Made by a program: the position numbers and the translations under genes. Shown here one piece after another: positions 9,125 through 16,816 of a stretch of DNA of 64,000 nt. Within the stretch, counting starts at the first letter, position 1. The number at the start of each line of letters is the position of its first letter. The DNA is from Amorphus orientalis (GTDB lineage: Bacteria; Pseudomonadota; Alphaproteobacteria; Rhizobiales; Amorphaceae): positions 1-64,000 of the forward strand of contig NZ_JAUSUL010000004.1 in assembly GCF_030814015.1 (NCBI RefSeq), given 5' to 3'. A model generated the notes under the pieces. That model was not told the origin of the DNA, ran no database searches, and saw nothing but the letters and a program-made list of their open reading frames with translations.

Positions 9125-9538
9125 CTAATTCCGCGTCCGCGTCCAGTCCGGCTCGCAGATGACCCGGGAGCCGCCGGTCTCGTAACAGTTGGGGGCCTTC
9201 TTGGCCGGCTCCGGCGGCGCGCCGCAGGCCACACGCCTGAGCGTATAGTGGGCCTGTTCGACCACCTCGCGCGTCTCCACGTAGACGGCGGGCTGTGTCA
9301 CAAGCTCCCATTGCTCGACGGCGCCGACCTTGCGCACCACCCACTGCTTCTTGGCGGGGCGGACCAGCCGACCCTCCGTGTTCACGCGCACCTTGGCGGG
9401 CACGAACGCCTTGACGTAGCACTTCTTTTCGACGCCGGGCGCGCTGTCCTCGACATAGAATTCCTTGGCACCCGCCTGGGTCGACGCCAGCCCGAGCCCG
9501 ACGACGGCCGCAGCCGCCAGCATCCATCCGCGCCTCAT
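9125..9538 (-). CDS. Small secreted protein of unknown function
   Basis: This 137-residue protein has a clear signal peptide (MRRGWMLAAAAVVGLGLASTQAGA) and a mature part of about 113 residues with five cysteines, rich in Val, Lys and Arg. The repeated short strands (KKCYVKAFVPAKVRVNTEG, KKQWVVRKVGAVEQWELVT, AVYVETREVVEQAHYTLRRV) suggest a small beta-sheet domain. I do not recognise the family. ATG 9538 is chosen over the upstream ATG (9571) because GAGGGAGG sits eight bases before it. A perfect CtrA-type box lies 37 bp upstream, so cell-cycle control is possible. Confidence 0.7.
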   Translation of the reverse strand: MRRGWMLAAAAVVGLGLASTQAGAKEFYVEDSAPGVEKKCYVKAFVPAKVRVNTEGRLVRPAKKQWVVRKVGAVEQWELVTQPAVYVETREVVEQAHYTLRRVACGAPPEPAKKAPNCYETGGSRVICEPDWTRTRN

Positions 9539-9574
9539 CCCGTGCCTCCCTCGCAGCGACCCCGAAGCCATTGG

Positions 9575-9589
9575 TTAACATCATCTTAA
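9575..9589. promoter_or_regulatory. CtrA-type box TTAA-N7-TTAA
   Basis: TTAACATCATCTTAAC matches the full CtrA recognition site TTAA-N7-TTAA(C), a known target of the alphaproteobacterial cell-cycle regulator. It lies 37-51 bp upstream of the start of the small secreted protein. Confidence 0.55.
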
Positions 9590-9630
9590 CGGGGAAAGGC
9601 CGGGAAAGGCGAGTCGGAGGTTGGTCGTAG

Positions 9631-10632
9631 TTACTCGGCCGCCATCTGGGCGGTGTCACGCTCCAGCCGGGTCTGGGCCGGCGACTGGCCGTACATCTCC
9701 CGGAAGCACTTGGAGAAGTGGGAGGCGGACACGAACCCGCAGGCTATCGCCACGTCCACGATCGGCATGTTGGACTGCAGGAGCAGGTGCCGCGCCCGGT
9801 CCAGCCGGACCTCCAGATAGTAGCGCGCCGGCGACATGCCGAGCCCGGTGCGGAAAAGCCGCTCGATCTGCCGGCGCGACAGGCCGACATAGCCGGCGAT
9901 GTCGACGAGCGAGAGCGGCTCGTCGATGTTGGCTTCCATCAGCTCGATGATGAAGAGAAGCTTGGTGTTGTGAACGCCGAGACGGGCGCGCAGCGGCAGG
10001 CGCTGGCGGTCGTGCGGATTGCGCACCCGGTCCGCCAGGCACTGTTCGCAGATCCGGTTGACCACCCCCTCGCCGTGATCGGTGTTGATCAGCGAGAACA
10101 TCATGTCCAGCGCGGCCGTCCCGCCGGCGCAGGTGTACATGTTGTCGGCGACCTCGAAGAGATCGGCGAACACGTTGGCTTCCGGGAACCGCTCGGAGAA
10201 GGCCGGCAGCGTCTCCCAGTGGATCGCGCAGCGCTTGCCGTCCAGAAGCCCCGCCTCGGCCAGCACCCAGGCGCCGGTGCACAGGCCGCCGACCGTCACG
10301 CCGGCGGTGCGCAGCTGCCGGAGCCAGGGCCGCACGTTGCGGGTGTCCAGCGTCTCCACGCCGATGCCGGAACAGACGAACACCATGTCCGGCCGCTCGG
10401 AGCCTGTGTGCTTGCGCTCCTCGGCGAGCGAGCTTTCCACGGCGATCGTGCAGCCGTTGCTGGCGGTCTCGGTGCCGCCGTGTTCGGAGATGATGCGCCA
10501 GCGATAGAAGGGATAGCCCAGATGCCGATTGGCCAGACGCAAGGGCTCGATCGCGGTCGCGAACGCGATCATCGAGAAGTTCGGCAGCAGTAAGAAGACA
10601 ATCGTCCGTGACTGGCGCGCTCGGGTATCCAT
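9631..10632 (-). CDS. GlxA-type AraC-family regulator, GbdR-like
   Basis: The 333-residue protein has an N-terminal DJ-1/PfpI-like domain (IVFLLLPNFSMIAFATAIEPLRLAN ... VGGLCTGAWVLAEAGLLDG) and a C-terminal AraC double HTH (SLVDIAGYVGLSRRQIERLF ... IVDVAIACGFVSASHFSKCFREMYGQSP). This is the architecture of GbdR, which senses glycine betaine/dimethylglycine and activates demethylation and sarcosine oxidase genes in Pseudomonas, and of the carnitine regulator CdhR. Its place between the DMGDH-like gene, fhs and sox makes a betaine/dimethylglycine sensor likely. It is divergent from fhs. Confidence 0.85.
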   Translation of the reverse strand: MDTRARQSRTIVFLLLPNFSMIAFATAIEPLRLANRHLGYPFYRWRIISEHGGTETASNGCTIAVESSLAEERKHTGSERPDMVFVCSGIGVETLDTRNVRPWLRQLRTAGVTVGGLCTGAWVLAEAGLLDGKRCAIHWETLPAFSERFPEANVFADLFEVADNMYTCAGGTAALDMMFSLINTDHGEGVVNRICEQCLADRVRNPHDRQRLPLRARLGVHNTKLLFIIELMEANIDEPLSLVDIAGYVGLSRRQIERLFRTGLGMSPARYYLEVRLDRARHLLLQSNMPIVDVAIACGFVSASHFSKCFREMYGQSPAQTRLERDTAQMAAE

Positions 10633-10656
10633 GGCCCACCGGCTCTCTGCTTCCGA

Positions 10657-10662
10657 TGTCGC
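10657..10662. promoter_or_regulatory. TGTCGC hexamer in the gbdR-like/fhs intergenic region
   Basis: GATGTCGCCCC occurs 25 bp upstream of the regulator start, in the 230-bp region shared with fhs. The same hexamer or its complement recurs upstream of the DMGDH-like gene (3150), soxB (15017, within a palindrome) and metF (22148). It is only a candidate half-site. Confidence 0.25.
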
Positions 10663-10865
10663 CCCACGAAAGCTGGCCAGAATCGCTAAATCTTATCAAA
10701 TGTAGTTTGCGCGTATCGCCACTGCAACGCGAGAATCGACCATGCCGCGCTGGTCCGACCATCCCGGGCCCGGCGCAACCGGTGCGCTTCCGGGTGCCCG
10801 CGGGGTTGTGGCGGATTGCAGCCTCGTTCTAGACAGGTCCACCCGCCCCAGCGACCAGGCCAGTG

Positions 10866-12545
10866 ATGACAGCGAAATCCGACCTCGAGATTGCCCGCGC
10901 CGCCGATTGCCGCCCGATCGCGGAGATCGCCGCCAAGCTCGATATCCCATTCGAGAACCTGGTCCCGTTCGGTCACGACAAGGCGAAGGTGTCGCTCGAC
11001 TACGCGGCGTCGCTGAAGGATCGGCCGGACGGCAAGCTGGTGCTGGTGACCGCCATCAACCCGACGCCTGCCGGCGAGGGCAAGACGACGACCACGGTGG
11101 GGCTCGGCGATGCCCTCAACCGGATCGGCAAGCGGACGACGATCTGCCTGCGCGAACCGTCTCTCGGCCCCTGCTTCGGCATGAAGGGCGGGGCTGCGGG
11201 CGGCGGCTATGCCCAGGTCGTGCCGATGGAGGACATCAACCTCCACTTCACCGGCGACTTCCACGCCATCACCACGGCCCATAACCTGCTCGCCGCAATG
11301 GTCGACAATCATCTCCACTGGGGCAACGCGCTGGGCATCGATCCGCGCCGGATCGTCTGGCGCCGGGTAATGGACATGAACGACCGCGCGCTGCGCGACA
11401 TCGCCATCGGTCTCGGCGGCACGGCCAACGGCGTCGTCCGCGAGAGCGGCTTCGACATCACCGTGGCGTCCGAGATCATGGCGATCTTCTGCCTTGCCGA
11501 GGATCTGGCCGATCTGGAGCGCCGGCTCGGCGAGATCGTGGTCGCCTACCGCACCGACGACACGCCCGTCACGGCGCGCGACCTCAAGGCCGATGGCGCC
11601 ATGGCCGTGCTCCTGCGCCAGGCGCTGGCGCCCAATCTGGTGCAGACGCTGGAGAACAACCCGGCCCTCGTCCATGGCGGCCCGTTCGCCAACATCGCCC
11701 ATGGCTGCAATTCCATGGTCGCCACCAAGACCGCCCTTAAGCTCGCCGATTACGTGGTGACCGAGGCCGGTTTCGGCGCCGATCTGGGCGCGGAAAAGTT
11801 CTTCGACATCAAGTGCCGCAAGGGCGGTCTGAAGCCGGACGCGGCCGTCGTGGTGGCCACCATCCGCGCCCTCAAGATGCACGGCGGCGTCGGCCGGGAG
11901 GCGCTTGGCCAGGAGGACGCGGAGGCCGTGTCGCGCGGCTGCGCCAACCTCGCCCGCCACGTGGAGAACGTGAAGAAGGGGTTCGGCGTCCCCGTCGTGG
12001 TCGCGGTGAACCGGTTTTCCGCCGACACCCAGGCGGAATTCGAGGCGGTGAAGACAGCCTGTGCCACGATGGAGGTGGAAGCCGTCCTGTGCGAGCACTG
12101 GGCGAAGGGGTCCGCCGGCACCGAGGCGCTGGCCCATGCCGTGGTCGGGCTGGTGGAGGCCGGAACCGCCGACTTTCAGCCGATCTATCCCGATGCCATG
12201 CCGCTATTGGACAAGATCCGGGCGGTCGCCCAGAAGGTCTACCGTGCCGACGACGTGGTCGCGGACAAGCGCGTGCGCGATCAGCTTGCCGCCTTCGAGG
12301 CGGCCGGCTACGGCGACCTGCCGGTGTGCATGGCCAAGACCCAGTATTCGTTCTCGACCGATCCGGCCGCCCGCGGGGCGCCGACGGGCTTCCGGATCCC
12401 GGTGCGCGAGGTCCGGCTTTCCGCCGGCGCCGGGTTCGTGGTCGCGCTCACCGGCGAGATCATGACGATGCCGGGCCTGCCCAGCCATCCGGCGGCGGAG
12501 AAGATCGGGATCAGCCGGGAAGGCTGGATCGACGGGCTGTTCTAG
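10866..12545 (+). CDS. fhs: Formate--tetrahydrofolate ligase
   Basis: The enzyme joins formate to tetrahydrofolate with ATP, giving 10-formyl-THF. The 559-residue product is full length: the nucleotide loop [14 protein letters not shown] lies near residue 70, followed by [31 protein letters not shown] and [14 protein letters not shown], all hallmarks of the family. A GTG three bases earlier is an alternative start. Beside the DMGDH-like gene, sox and metF, it probably recycles or consumes formate made from methyl groups. It is divergent from the GbdR-like gene and probably controlled by it. Confidence 0.95.
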   Translation: MTAKSDLEIARAADCRPIAEIAAKLDIPFENLVPFGHDKAKVSLDYAASLKDRPDGKLVLVTAINPTPAGEGKTTTTVGLGDALNRIGKRTTICLREPSLGPCFGMKGGAAGGGYAQVVPMEDINLHFTGDFHAITTAHNLLAAMVDNHLHWGNALGIDPRRIVWRRVMDMNDRALRDIAIGLGGTANGVVRESGFDITVASEIMAIFCLAEDLADLERRLGEIVVAYRTDDTPVTARDLKADGAMAVLLRQALAPNLVQTLENNPALVHGGPFANIAHGCNSMVATKTALKLADYVVTEAGFGADLGAEKFFDIKCRKGGLKPDAAVVVATIRALKMHGGVGREALGQEDAEAVSRGCANLARHVENVKKGFGVPVVVAVNRFSADTQAEFEAVKTACATMEVEAVLCEHWAKGSAGTEALAHAVVGLVEAGTADFQPIYPDAMPLLDKIRAVAQKVYRADDVVADKRVRDQLAAFEAAGYGDLPVCMAKTQYSFSTDPAARGAPTGFRIPVREVRLSAGAGFVVALTGEIMTMPGLPSHPAAEKIGISREGWIDGLF

Positions 12546-12570
12546 TCGGTCCGCCCGCGGAGGCAGCAGG

Positions 12571-13650
12571 TCAGGGCTTCCCGCGGGCCTGAACGGCCGG
12601 CACCACGTACTCTTCGATGATCTTCACCGGGAGCTGCCAGTCGCCGGGCTGGTTGTAGTTTCCCGCAAGGACGGCGACGACAACGCCCATGTCCGGCTGG
12701 ACGGTCAGGCGCTGGCCGCCATTGCCGAAACCGGCGGCCCATGCCGGCGGGTTTCCGTAGGGAGCGAGCCACCAGAAATAGCCGTACCGGAGCCCGCTCG
12801 GCACCTCCGCGTGGGGCGTCATCGAAGCCTTCAGCCACACCGCGGGCACCACCTGGCGCCCGTCATAACGCCCCTCCTGAAGGATCATCTCGCCGAGCTT
12901 GGCAAGATCGGGCAGCGTCAGCCGCAGGCCTGAGGCTGCCGAGGGAATGCCATCGTCACCCCGCACCCATTCGAAGCTCGAAATCCCGAGGGGCGCGAAC
13001 AGAACGCGCTCGGCATAAGTGTCGATCGGCTCGCCGACGCCATCGGAAATCAGCTTGCCCACGATCGCCGTCGCCCCGCCACTGTAGGTCCAGGCCTCGC
13101 CCGGCTTCGACACCATCGGGCGGTCGAGCACGAACCGGTAGCGATCGTCGGCCATTTCCATGGCGACCTCGCTGTTGCGCGGGTCGCTGTAGGGAAGGTC
13201 CTCGTTCCACTCCGTCCCCATCGTCATGGACAGCGCATCTTCAATCCGGATCGACGCGCGCTGCGGATCGTCGAGAAGATCGGCGTACTCGGGAAACTGG
13301 GCGATCAGGGGCGCATCGACCGGCGGCACTTTCCCTTCCGACAGGGCAATGCCGTACAGAATGCCCACGACCGATTTCGTCACGGACCGCAGATCGTGGA
13401 GTTCATCCGGCCCGAACGTGCGCATGCCGATCGGCTCGCCCCAGCGCTGGTCCTCACCCGAGAAATAGGCCTCGGCCAGAACCTCGCCGTCGTGCGCCAC
13501 GAACGCGGCATGCAACCCCGACAATTCGCCTGCCTCGACCGCTCCTGTCAGAGCCCGGTCCAGATCCCGGACCTCCTGCGCCGCGGCCGGCAGGCTGGCG
13601 ACGAGCAACACCGTGGTCGCCGCAGCGACCCTTGAAACCAAAGACGACAT
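12571..13650 (-). CDS. Secreted serine hydrolase, beta-lactamase (class C)/esterase family
   Basis: The 359-residue protein has a signal peptide (SSLVSRVAAATTVLLVASLPAAAQ). The nucleophile motif S-V-T-K (Ser89-Lys92) lies in LRSVTKSVVG. The usual Tyr-x-Asn motif is replaced by Y-S-G (189-191), and the KTG-like strand reads FGNGGQRLTV. Such proteins include esterases, D-aminopeptidases and class C beta-lactamases; the altered second motif argues against assuming drug hydrolysis. The open frame extends to 13893, but ATG 13650 begins the signal peptide. Confidence 0.82.
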   Translation of the reverse strand: MSSLVSRVAAATTVLLVASLPAAAQEVRDLDRALTGAVEAGELSGLHAAFVAHDGEVLAEAYFSGEDQRWGEPIGMRTFGPDELHDLRSVTKSVVGILYGIALSEGKVPPVDAPLIAQFPEYADLLDDPQRASIRIEDALSMTMGTEWNEDLPYSDPRNSEVAMEMADDRYRFVLDRPMVSKPGEAWTYSGGATAIVGKLISDGVGEPIDTYAERVLFAPLGISSFEWVRGDDGIPSAASGLRLTLPDLAKLGEMILQEGRYDGRQVVPAVWLKASMTPHAEVPSGLRYGYFWWLAPYGNPPAWAAGFGNGGQRLTVQPDMGVVVAVLAGNYNQPGDWQLPVKIIEEYVVPAVQARGKP

Positions 13651-13730
13651 CTGAACAGACCCTGTACTCTTCCCCGTCAGCCGGGAGTCCGGTTGCTCAT
13701 AGCCGAGTCGGACCGTGCTGTCGGCAAAGA

Positions 13731-14855
13731 TCAGTGATCGGGGACCAGATCGGCCGGAATAAGGAGCCCCTTCTCCCGGTAGTAGCGGGCGGCTCCGGGA
13801 TGCAGGGGCACGTTCATCCCGATCAGGGCGTTTTCGAGCTTCACCTGGTCGCGAAACGGGTTCTGGATGACCGTGCCGCCGAGATTTTCCCATTCTTCGC
13901 GTTCATAGAACTCGTCGATATTCTCCCAGAACGCCTTCGTCGCCGCATAGACGACATCGTCGGGCATCTCCTCGTGGGTCGCGATCCCGAGCCCGATCTG
14001 ATGATAGCACTGCGGCTCGTCGTTGATCTGGTTCGGCCCGTAGAAATGCGTTGGGATGCAGCCCACCCTGAATCCGGGCCCTGAGAGTTTCCGAACCAGT
14101 TCGGGGTTGGAACGAAGATCCGATTGCGTAAAGCCGACAACGCGAACCTTGCGGGCGATCGAGGCGATCTTGACCTGATCTCGCGGAGCGGATCCGAAAT
14201 AGAAGACCCCATCCAGCGACCCGTCCAGAAACTGATCGTACGCTTGCGTGAAGGTGAGTTCCGCAAGCTCGTAGTCGGTGCCGGCCTGCAGTCCCGCATA
14301 TTCGAGGATCAGGTCTGTGAAGAACCGTGTGCCCGTCCCGTTGGCCGGTCCGACGAAGATCCGCTTGCCTCGAAGGTCCCTGAAGGACCGGATACCTTCG
14401 TCCTCCAAGGTCAGCAGATGCGGCACCCCGGTCGGAAAATAGAAAATGCCCCGGAGATTGGTCGACTTTTCCGCTGCATCCGGAAAGCGGTCGAACGGGT
14501 GGCTTCCTTTCGACATCGCATCGACCAGCGTCCACACCACTGCCGAATAATCGAGCTTCCCATCGGCCAGCCGGACCATCGCTTCGGGAAGCGCCTCGGT
14601 CGCTTCCAGGTCCACCTCAATACCGGGTGCATATTTGCTGACCAGACGGGCGAAGGCGTCTGTCACTTCGTAGTTGGTGCTGCCGGGCTCGAAGGTGCTC
14701 ATCGTATGAACGGACTCGGCGCGCCCGGTCCCGCCCGCTTTGGCGGAGGTCAGCACCATCGCCACCGCCAGGGCGGCAGCAAGGAGAGCAATGAACTTCG
14801 CGGCTGTTCCAGTCACGACACGTTCCAGTTCGAGCGTACCGTTGCCTGGTGACAT
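13731..14855 (-). CDS. TAXI-family TRAP transporter substrate-binding protein
   Basis: The 374-residue protein has a membrane-spanning or signal segment (KFIALLAAALAVAMVLTSA, about residues 20-38). A periplasmic binding domain follows, with family patterns STNYEVTDAFARLVSKYAPGI, LRGKRIFVGPANGTGTRFF and PAARYYREKGLLIP-type endings. TAXI proteins deliver glutamate-like or other organic acids to fused 4TM-12TM permeases. No permease is present in this window, so it is an orphan here. ATG 14855 is used; the signal segment begins about 20 residues in, so a GTG nearer to it is possible. Confidence 0.85.
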   Translation of the reverse strand: MSPGNGTLELERVVTGTAAKFIALLAAALAVAMVLTSAKAGGTGRAESVHTMSTFEPGSTNYEVTDAFARLVSKYAPGIEVDLEATEALPEAMVRLADGKLDYSAVVWTLVDAMSKGSHPFDRFPDAAEKSTNLRGIFYFPTGVPHLLTLEDEGIRSFRDLRGKRIFVGPANGTGTRFFTDLILEYAGLQAGTDYELAELTFTQAYDQFLDGSLDGVFYFGSAPRDQVKIASIARKVRVVGFTQSDLRSNPELVRKLSGPGFRVGCIPTHFYGPNQINDEPQCYHQIGLGIATHEEMPDDVVYAATKAFWENIDEFYEREEWENLGGTVIQNPFRDQVKLENALIGMNVPLHPGAARYYREKGLLIPADLVPDH

Positions 14856-15014
14856 CAACCAGACCGGTTCGAAAACACGGAGATTGCGTAGACCCCACGC
14901 CCGGCGCCAACGCGGATCCTGCGGCAAGGCGCCAGGGTCGTTGAGACGGACGAAAAACCATGTCTTTCCGCCGTCGGTCTTTCATATTTCACAATCGGAC
15001 TAGGCCTTGGCACT

Positions 15015-15028
15015 TTGCGACATCGCAA
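15015..15028. promoter_or_regulatory. 14-bp palindrome upstream of soxB
   Basis: TTGCGA-CA-TCGCAA is a perfect inverted repeat about 120 bp before soxB and contains the GCGACA hexamer seen near other one-carbon genes. It is a candidate site for the GbdR-like regulator. Confidence 0.4.
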
Positions 15029-15146
15029 GACGCGGATGGAAGGTCATCCGCAGCAGCGTCCGGCGATAGTGAGCGATCACGATGCCGATCCGCTCGCAGG
15101 CGGTCACCGGTGATATGGCCCCCTCCCGGGCAAGGATATTTGGGCG

Positions 15147-16397
15147 ATGCAGCGCTACTCCCTTCTCCGTCTCGTTCGCGAAGGCCTCAGGGGCCACACC
15201 GGCTGGCAACCGGCCTGGCGCAAGGCAGCGCTCAAAGACTCGTATGACGCCGTGATCATAGGTGGCGGCGGTCACGGCCTTGCGACGGCTTATTATCTCG
15301 CCAAGGTTCACGGCGTGACCAACATTGCCGTTATCGAAAAGGGATGGATCGGCGGCGGCAACGCCGGTCGCAACACCACGATCATCCGGTCCAACTACCT
15401 CTACGACGAATCCGCGGCGATATACAACCACGCGCTGAACCTGTGGAAGACGCTCGGCCGCGAGCTGAACTTCAACATCATGATGAGCCACCGCGGCGTG
15501 CTGAACCTGGCCCACGACGAGGGCGAGGCGCGCACGATCAAGCGGCGCGTCGAGGCGAACCGGCTGAACGGCGTCGAGGCCGAATGGCTCGAGGCGAAGG
15601 AGGTGGCGGAGTTCTGCCCGATCCTCAACATGTCGGCCTCCGCCCGCTACCCGATCGTCGGCGGCAGCCTGCAGCGCTCCGGTGGCGTCAACCGCCACGA
15701 CGCGGTGGTCTGGGGCTTCGCCCGGGCGGCCAGCGCCCTCGGCGTCGACATCATCGAGAAGACGGAAGTCACCGACATCCGGGTCGAGGCCGGCCAGGTC
15801 ACGGCGGTGGAGACCACCCGCGGCACGGTGAAGACCCCGAAGGTCGCCTCCGTGGTCGCCGCCCATACCAGCGTCATCGCCGACATGGTCGGGGTGCGGC
15901 TGCCGATCCAGAGCCATCCGCTGCAGGCGCTGGTCTCCGAGCCGATCAAGCCGGTCATCGACTGCGTGGTCATGTCCAACGCCGTCCACGCCTACTGCAG
16001 CCAGTCCGACAAGGGCGAGTTGGTCATCGGCGCCGGCATCGACCACCACAATTCCTACACCCAGCGCGGCCAGATCGGCCTGATCGAGCACCAGATCGCG
16101 GCGATCAAGGAGGTCTTCCCGATCTTCTCGCGGCTGCGGATGCTGCGCCAGTGGGGCGGCATCGTCGATGTCTGCCCGGACGCCAGCCCGATCCTGTCGA
16201 AGACCCCGGTGAAGGGCTTCTACATCAACGGCGGATGGGGCACCGGCGGCTGGAAGGCGACGCCCGGCTCCGGCCACGCCTTCGCCGACCTCGTCGCCAA
16301 CGACGAGCCGAACGCCATCGCCGCCCCGTTCGCCATCGGCCGCTTCGTGACCGGGGCGCTCGTCGCCGAGCACGGCGCGGCCGCCGTCGCCCACTAA
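15147..16397 (+). CDS. soxB: Sarcosine oxidase, beta subunit
   Basis: Heterotetrameric sarcosine oxidase converts sarcosine to glycine, passing the methyl group to THF and reducing oxygen. This 416-residue subunit holds FAD and the catalytic site: VIIGGGGHGLATAYYLAK (about residues 36-53) is the Rossmann loop. His184 in V-N-R-H-D matches the histidine that carries covalent FMN in characterised enzymes. The opening MQRYSLLRLVREGLRGHTGW is typical of SoxB, supporting this start. It heads soxB-soxD-soxA-soxG. Confidence 0.95.
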   Translation: MQRYSLLRLVREGLRGHTGWQPAWRKAALKDSYDAVIIGGGGHGLATAYYLAKVHGVTNIAVIEKGWIGGGNAGRNTTIIRSNYLYDESAAIYNHALNLWKTLGRELNFNIMMSHRGVLNLAHDEGEARTIKRRVEANRLNGVEAEWLEAKEVAEFCPILNMSASARYPIVGGSLQRSGGVNRHDAVVWGFARAASALGVDIIEKTEVTDIRVEAGQVTAVETTRGTVKTPKVASVVAAHTSVIADMVGVRLPIQSHPLQALVSEPIKPVIDCVVMSNAVHAYCSQSDKGELVIGAGIDHHNSYTQRGQIGLIEHQIAAIKEVFPIFSRLRMLRQWGGIVDVCPDASPILSKTPVKGFYINGGWGTGGWKATPGSGHAFADLVANDEPNAIAAPFAIGRFVTGALVAEHGAAAVAH

Positions 16398-16414
16398 CCT
16401 CAGGACCTGCCGCC

Positions 16415-16816
16415 ATGTTCGTCATCTCCTGCCCCTATTGCGGCGACCACGATCAGTCCGAGTTCGCCTATGGCGGCCAGGCCCACATCGCGCGTCCGGC
16501 CGACCCGGCCGCGCTGAGCGACGCCGAATGGGCCGAGTTCGTGTTCTTCCGCGACAATCCCAAGGGGCTCTTCGCCGAGCGCTGGAACCATGCGACGGGT
16601 TGCCGGCGCTGGTTCAACGTGCTCCGCTCGACGGCCTCCGACCGTATCTACGCCGTCTACGAGATGGGCGCGCCGCGTCCGGACGTGGAAGGCGACCGGC
16701 CTGCCACGCCATCGGGCGAAGTGGTCGGGTCCGGAAACGACGCCGTGAAACTGGTGCCGGCCGAGGGTGCCGGCATGGCCGAGGCCGCCGTCGACGGCGG
16801 CAGGGGAGCGCGCTGA
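16415..16816 (+). CDS. soxD: Sarcosine oxidase, delta subunit
   Basis: The 133-residue protein begins MFVISCPYCGDHDQSEFAYGG and later has HATGCRRWFNVLR; these Cys and His residues bind the structural zinc of SoxD. The core of about 95 residues matches the family; the extra C-terminal tail (EGDRPATPSGEVVGSG onward) is low complexity and probably disordered. AGGA lies ahead of the ATG. Its TGA overlaps the soxA ATG by one base, so translation is coupled. Confidence 0.93.
   Translation: MFVISCPYCGDHDQSEFAYGGQAHIARPADPAALSDAEWAEFVFFRDNPKGLFAERWNHATGCRRWFNVLRSTASDRIYAVYEMGAPRPDVEGDRPATPSGEVVGSGNDAVKLVPAEGAGMAEAAVDGGRGAR

Noticed and set aside
12741-14084. 447-residue plus-strand frame across the serine hydrolase and TAXI genes
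   Set aside because: Arg/Pro/Ser-rich random translation; both minus-strand genes have clear signals and motifs.
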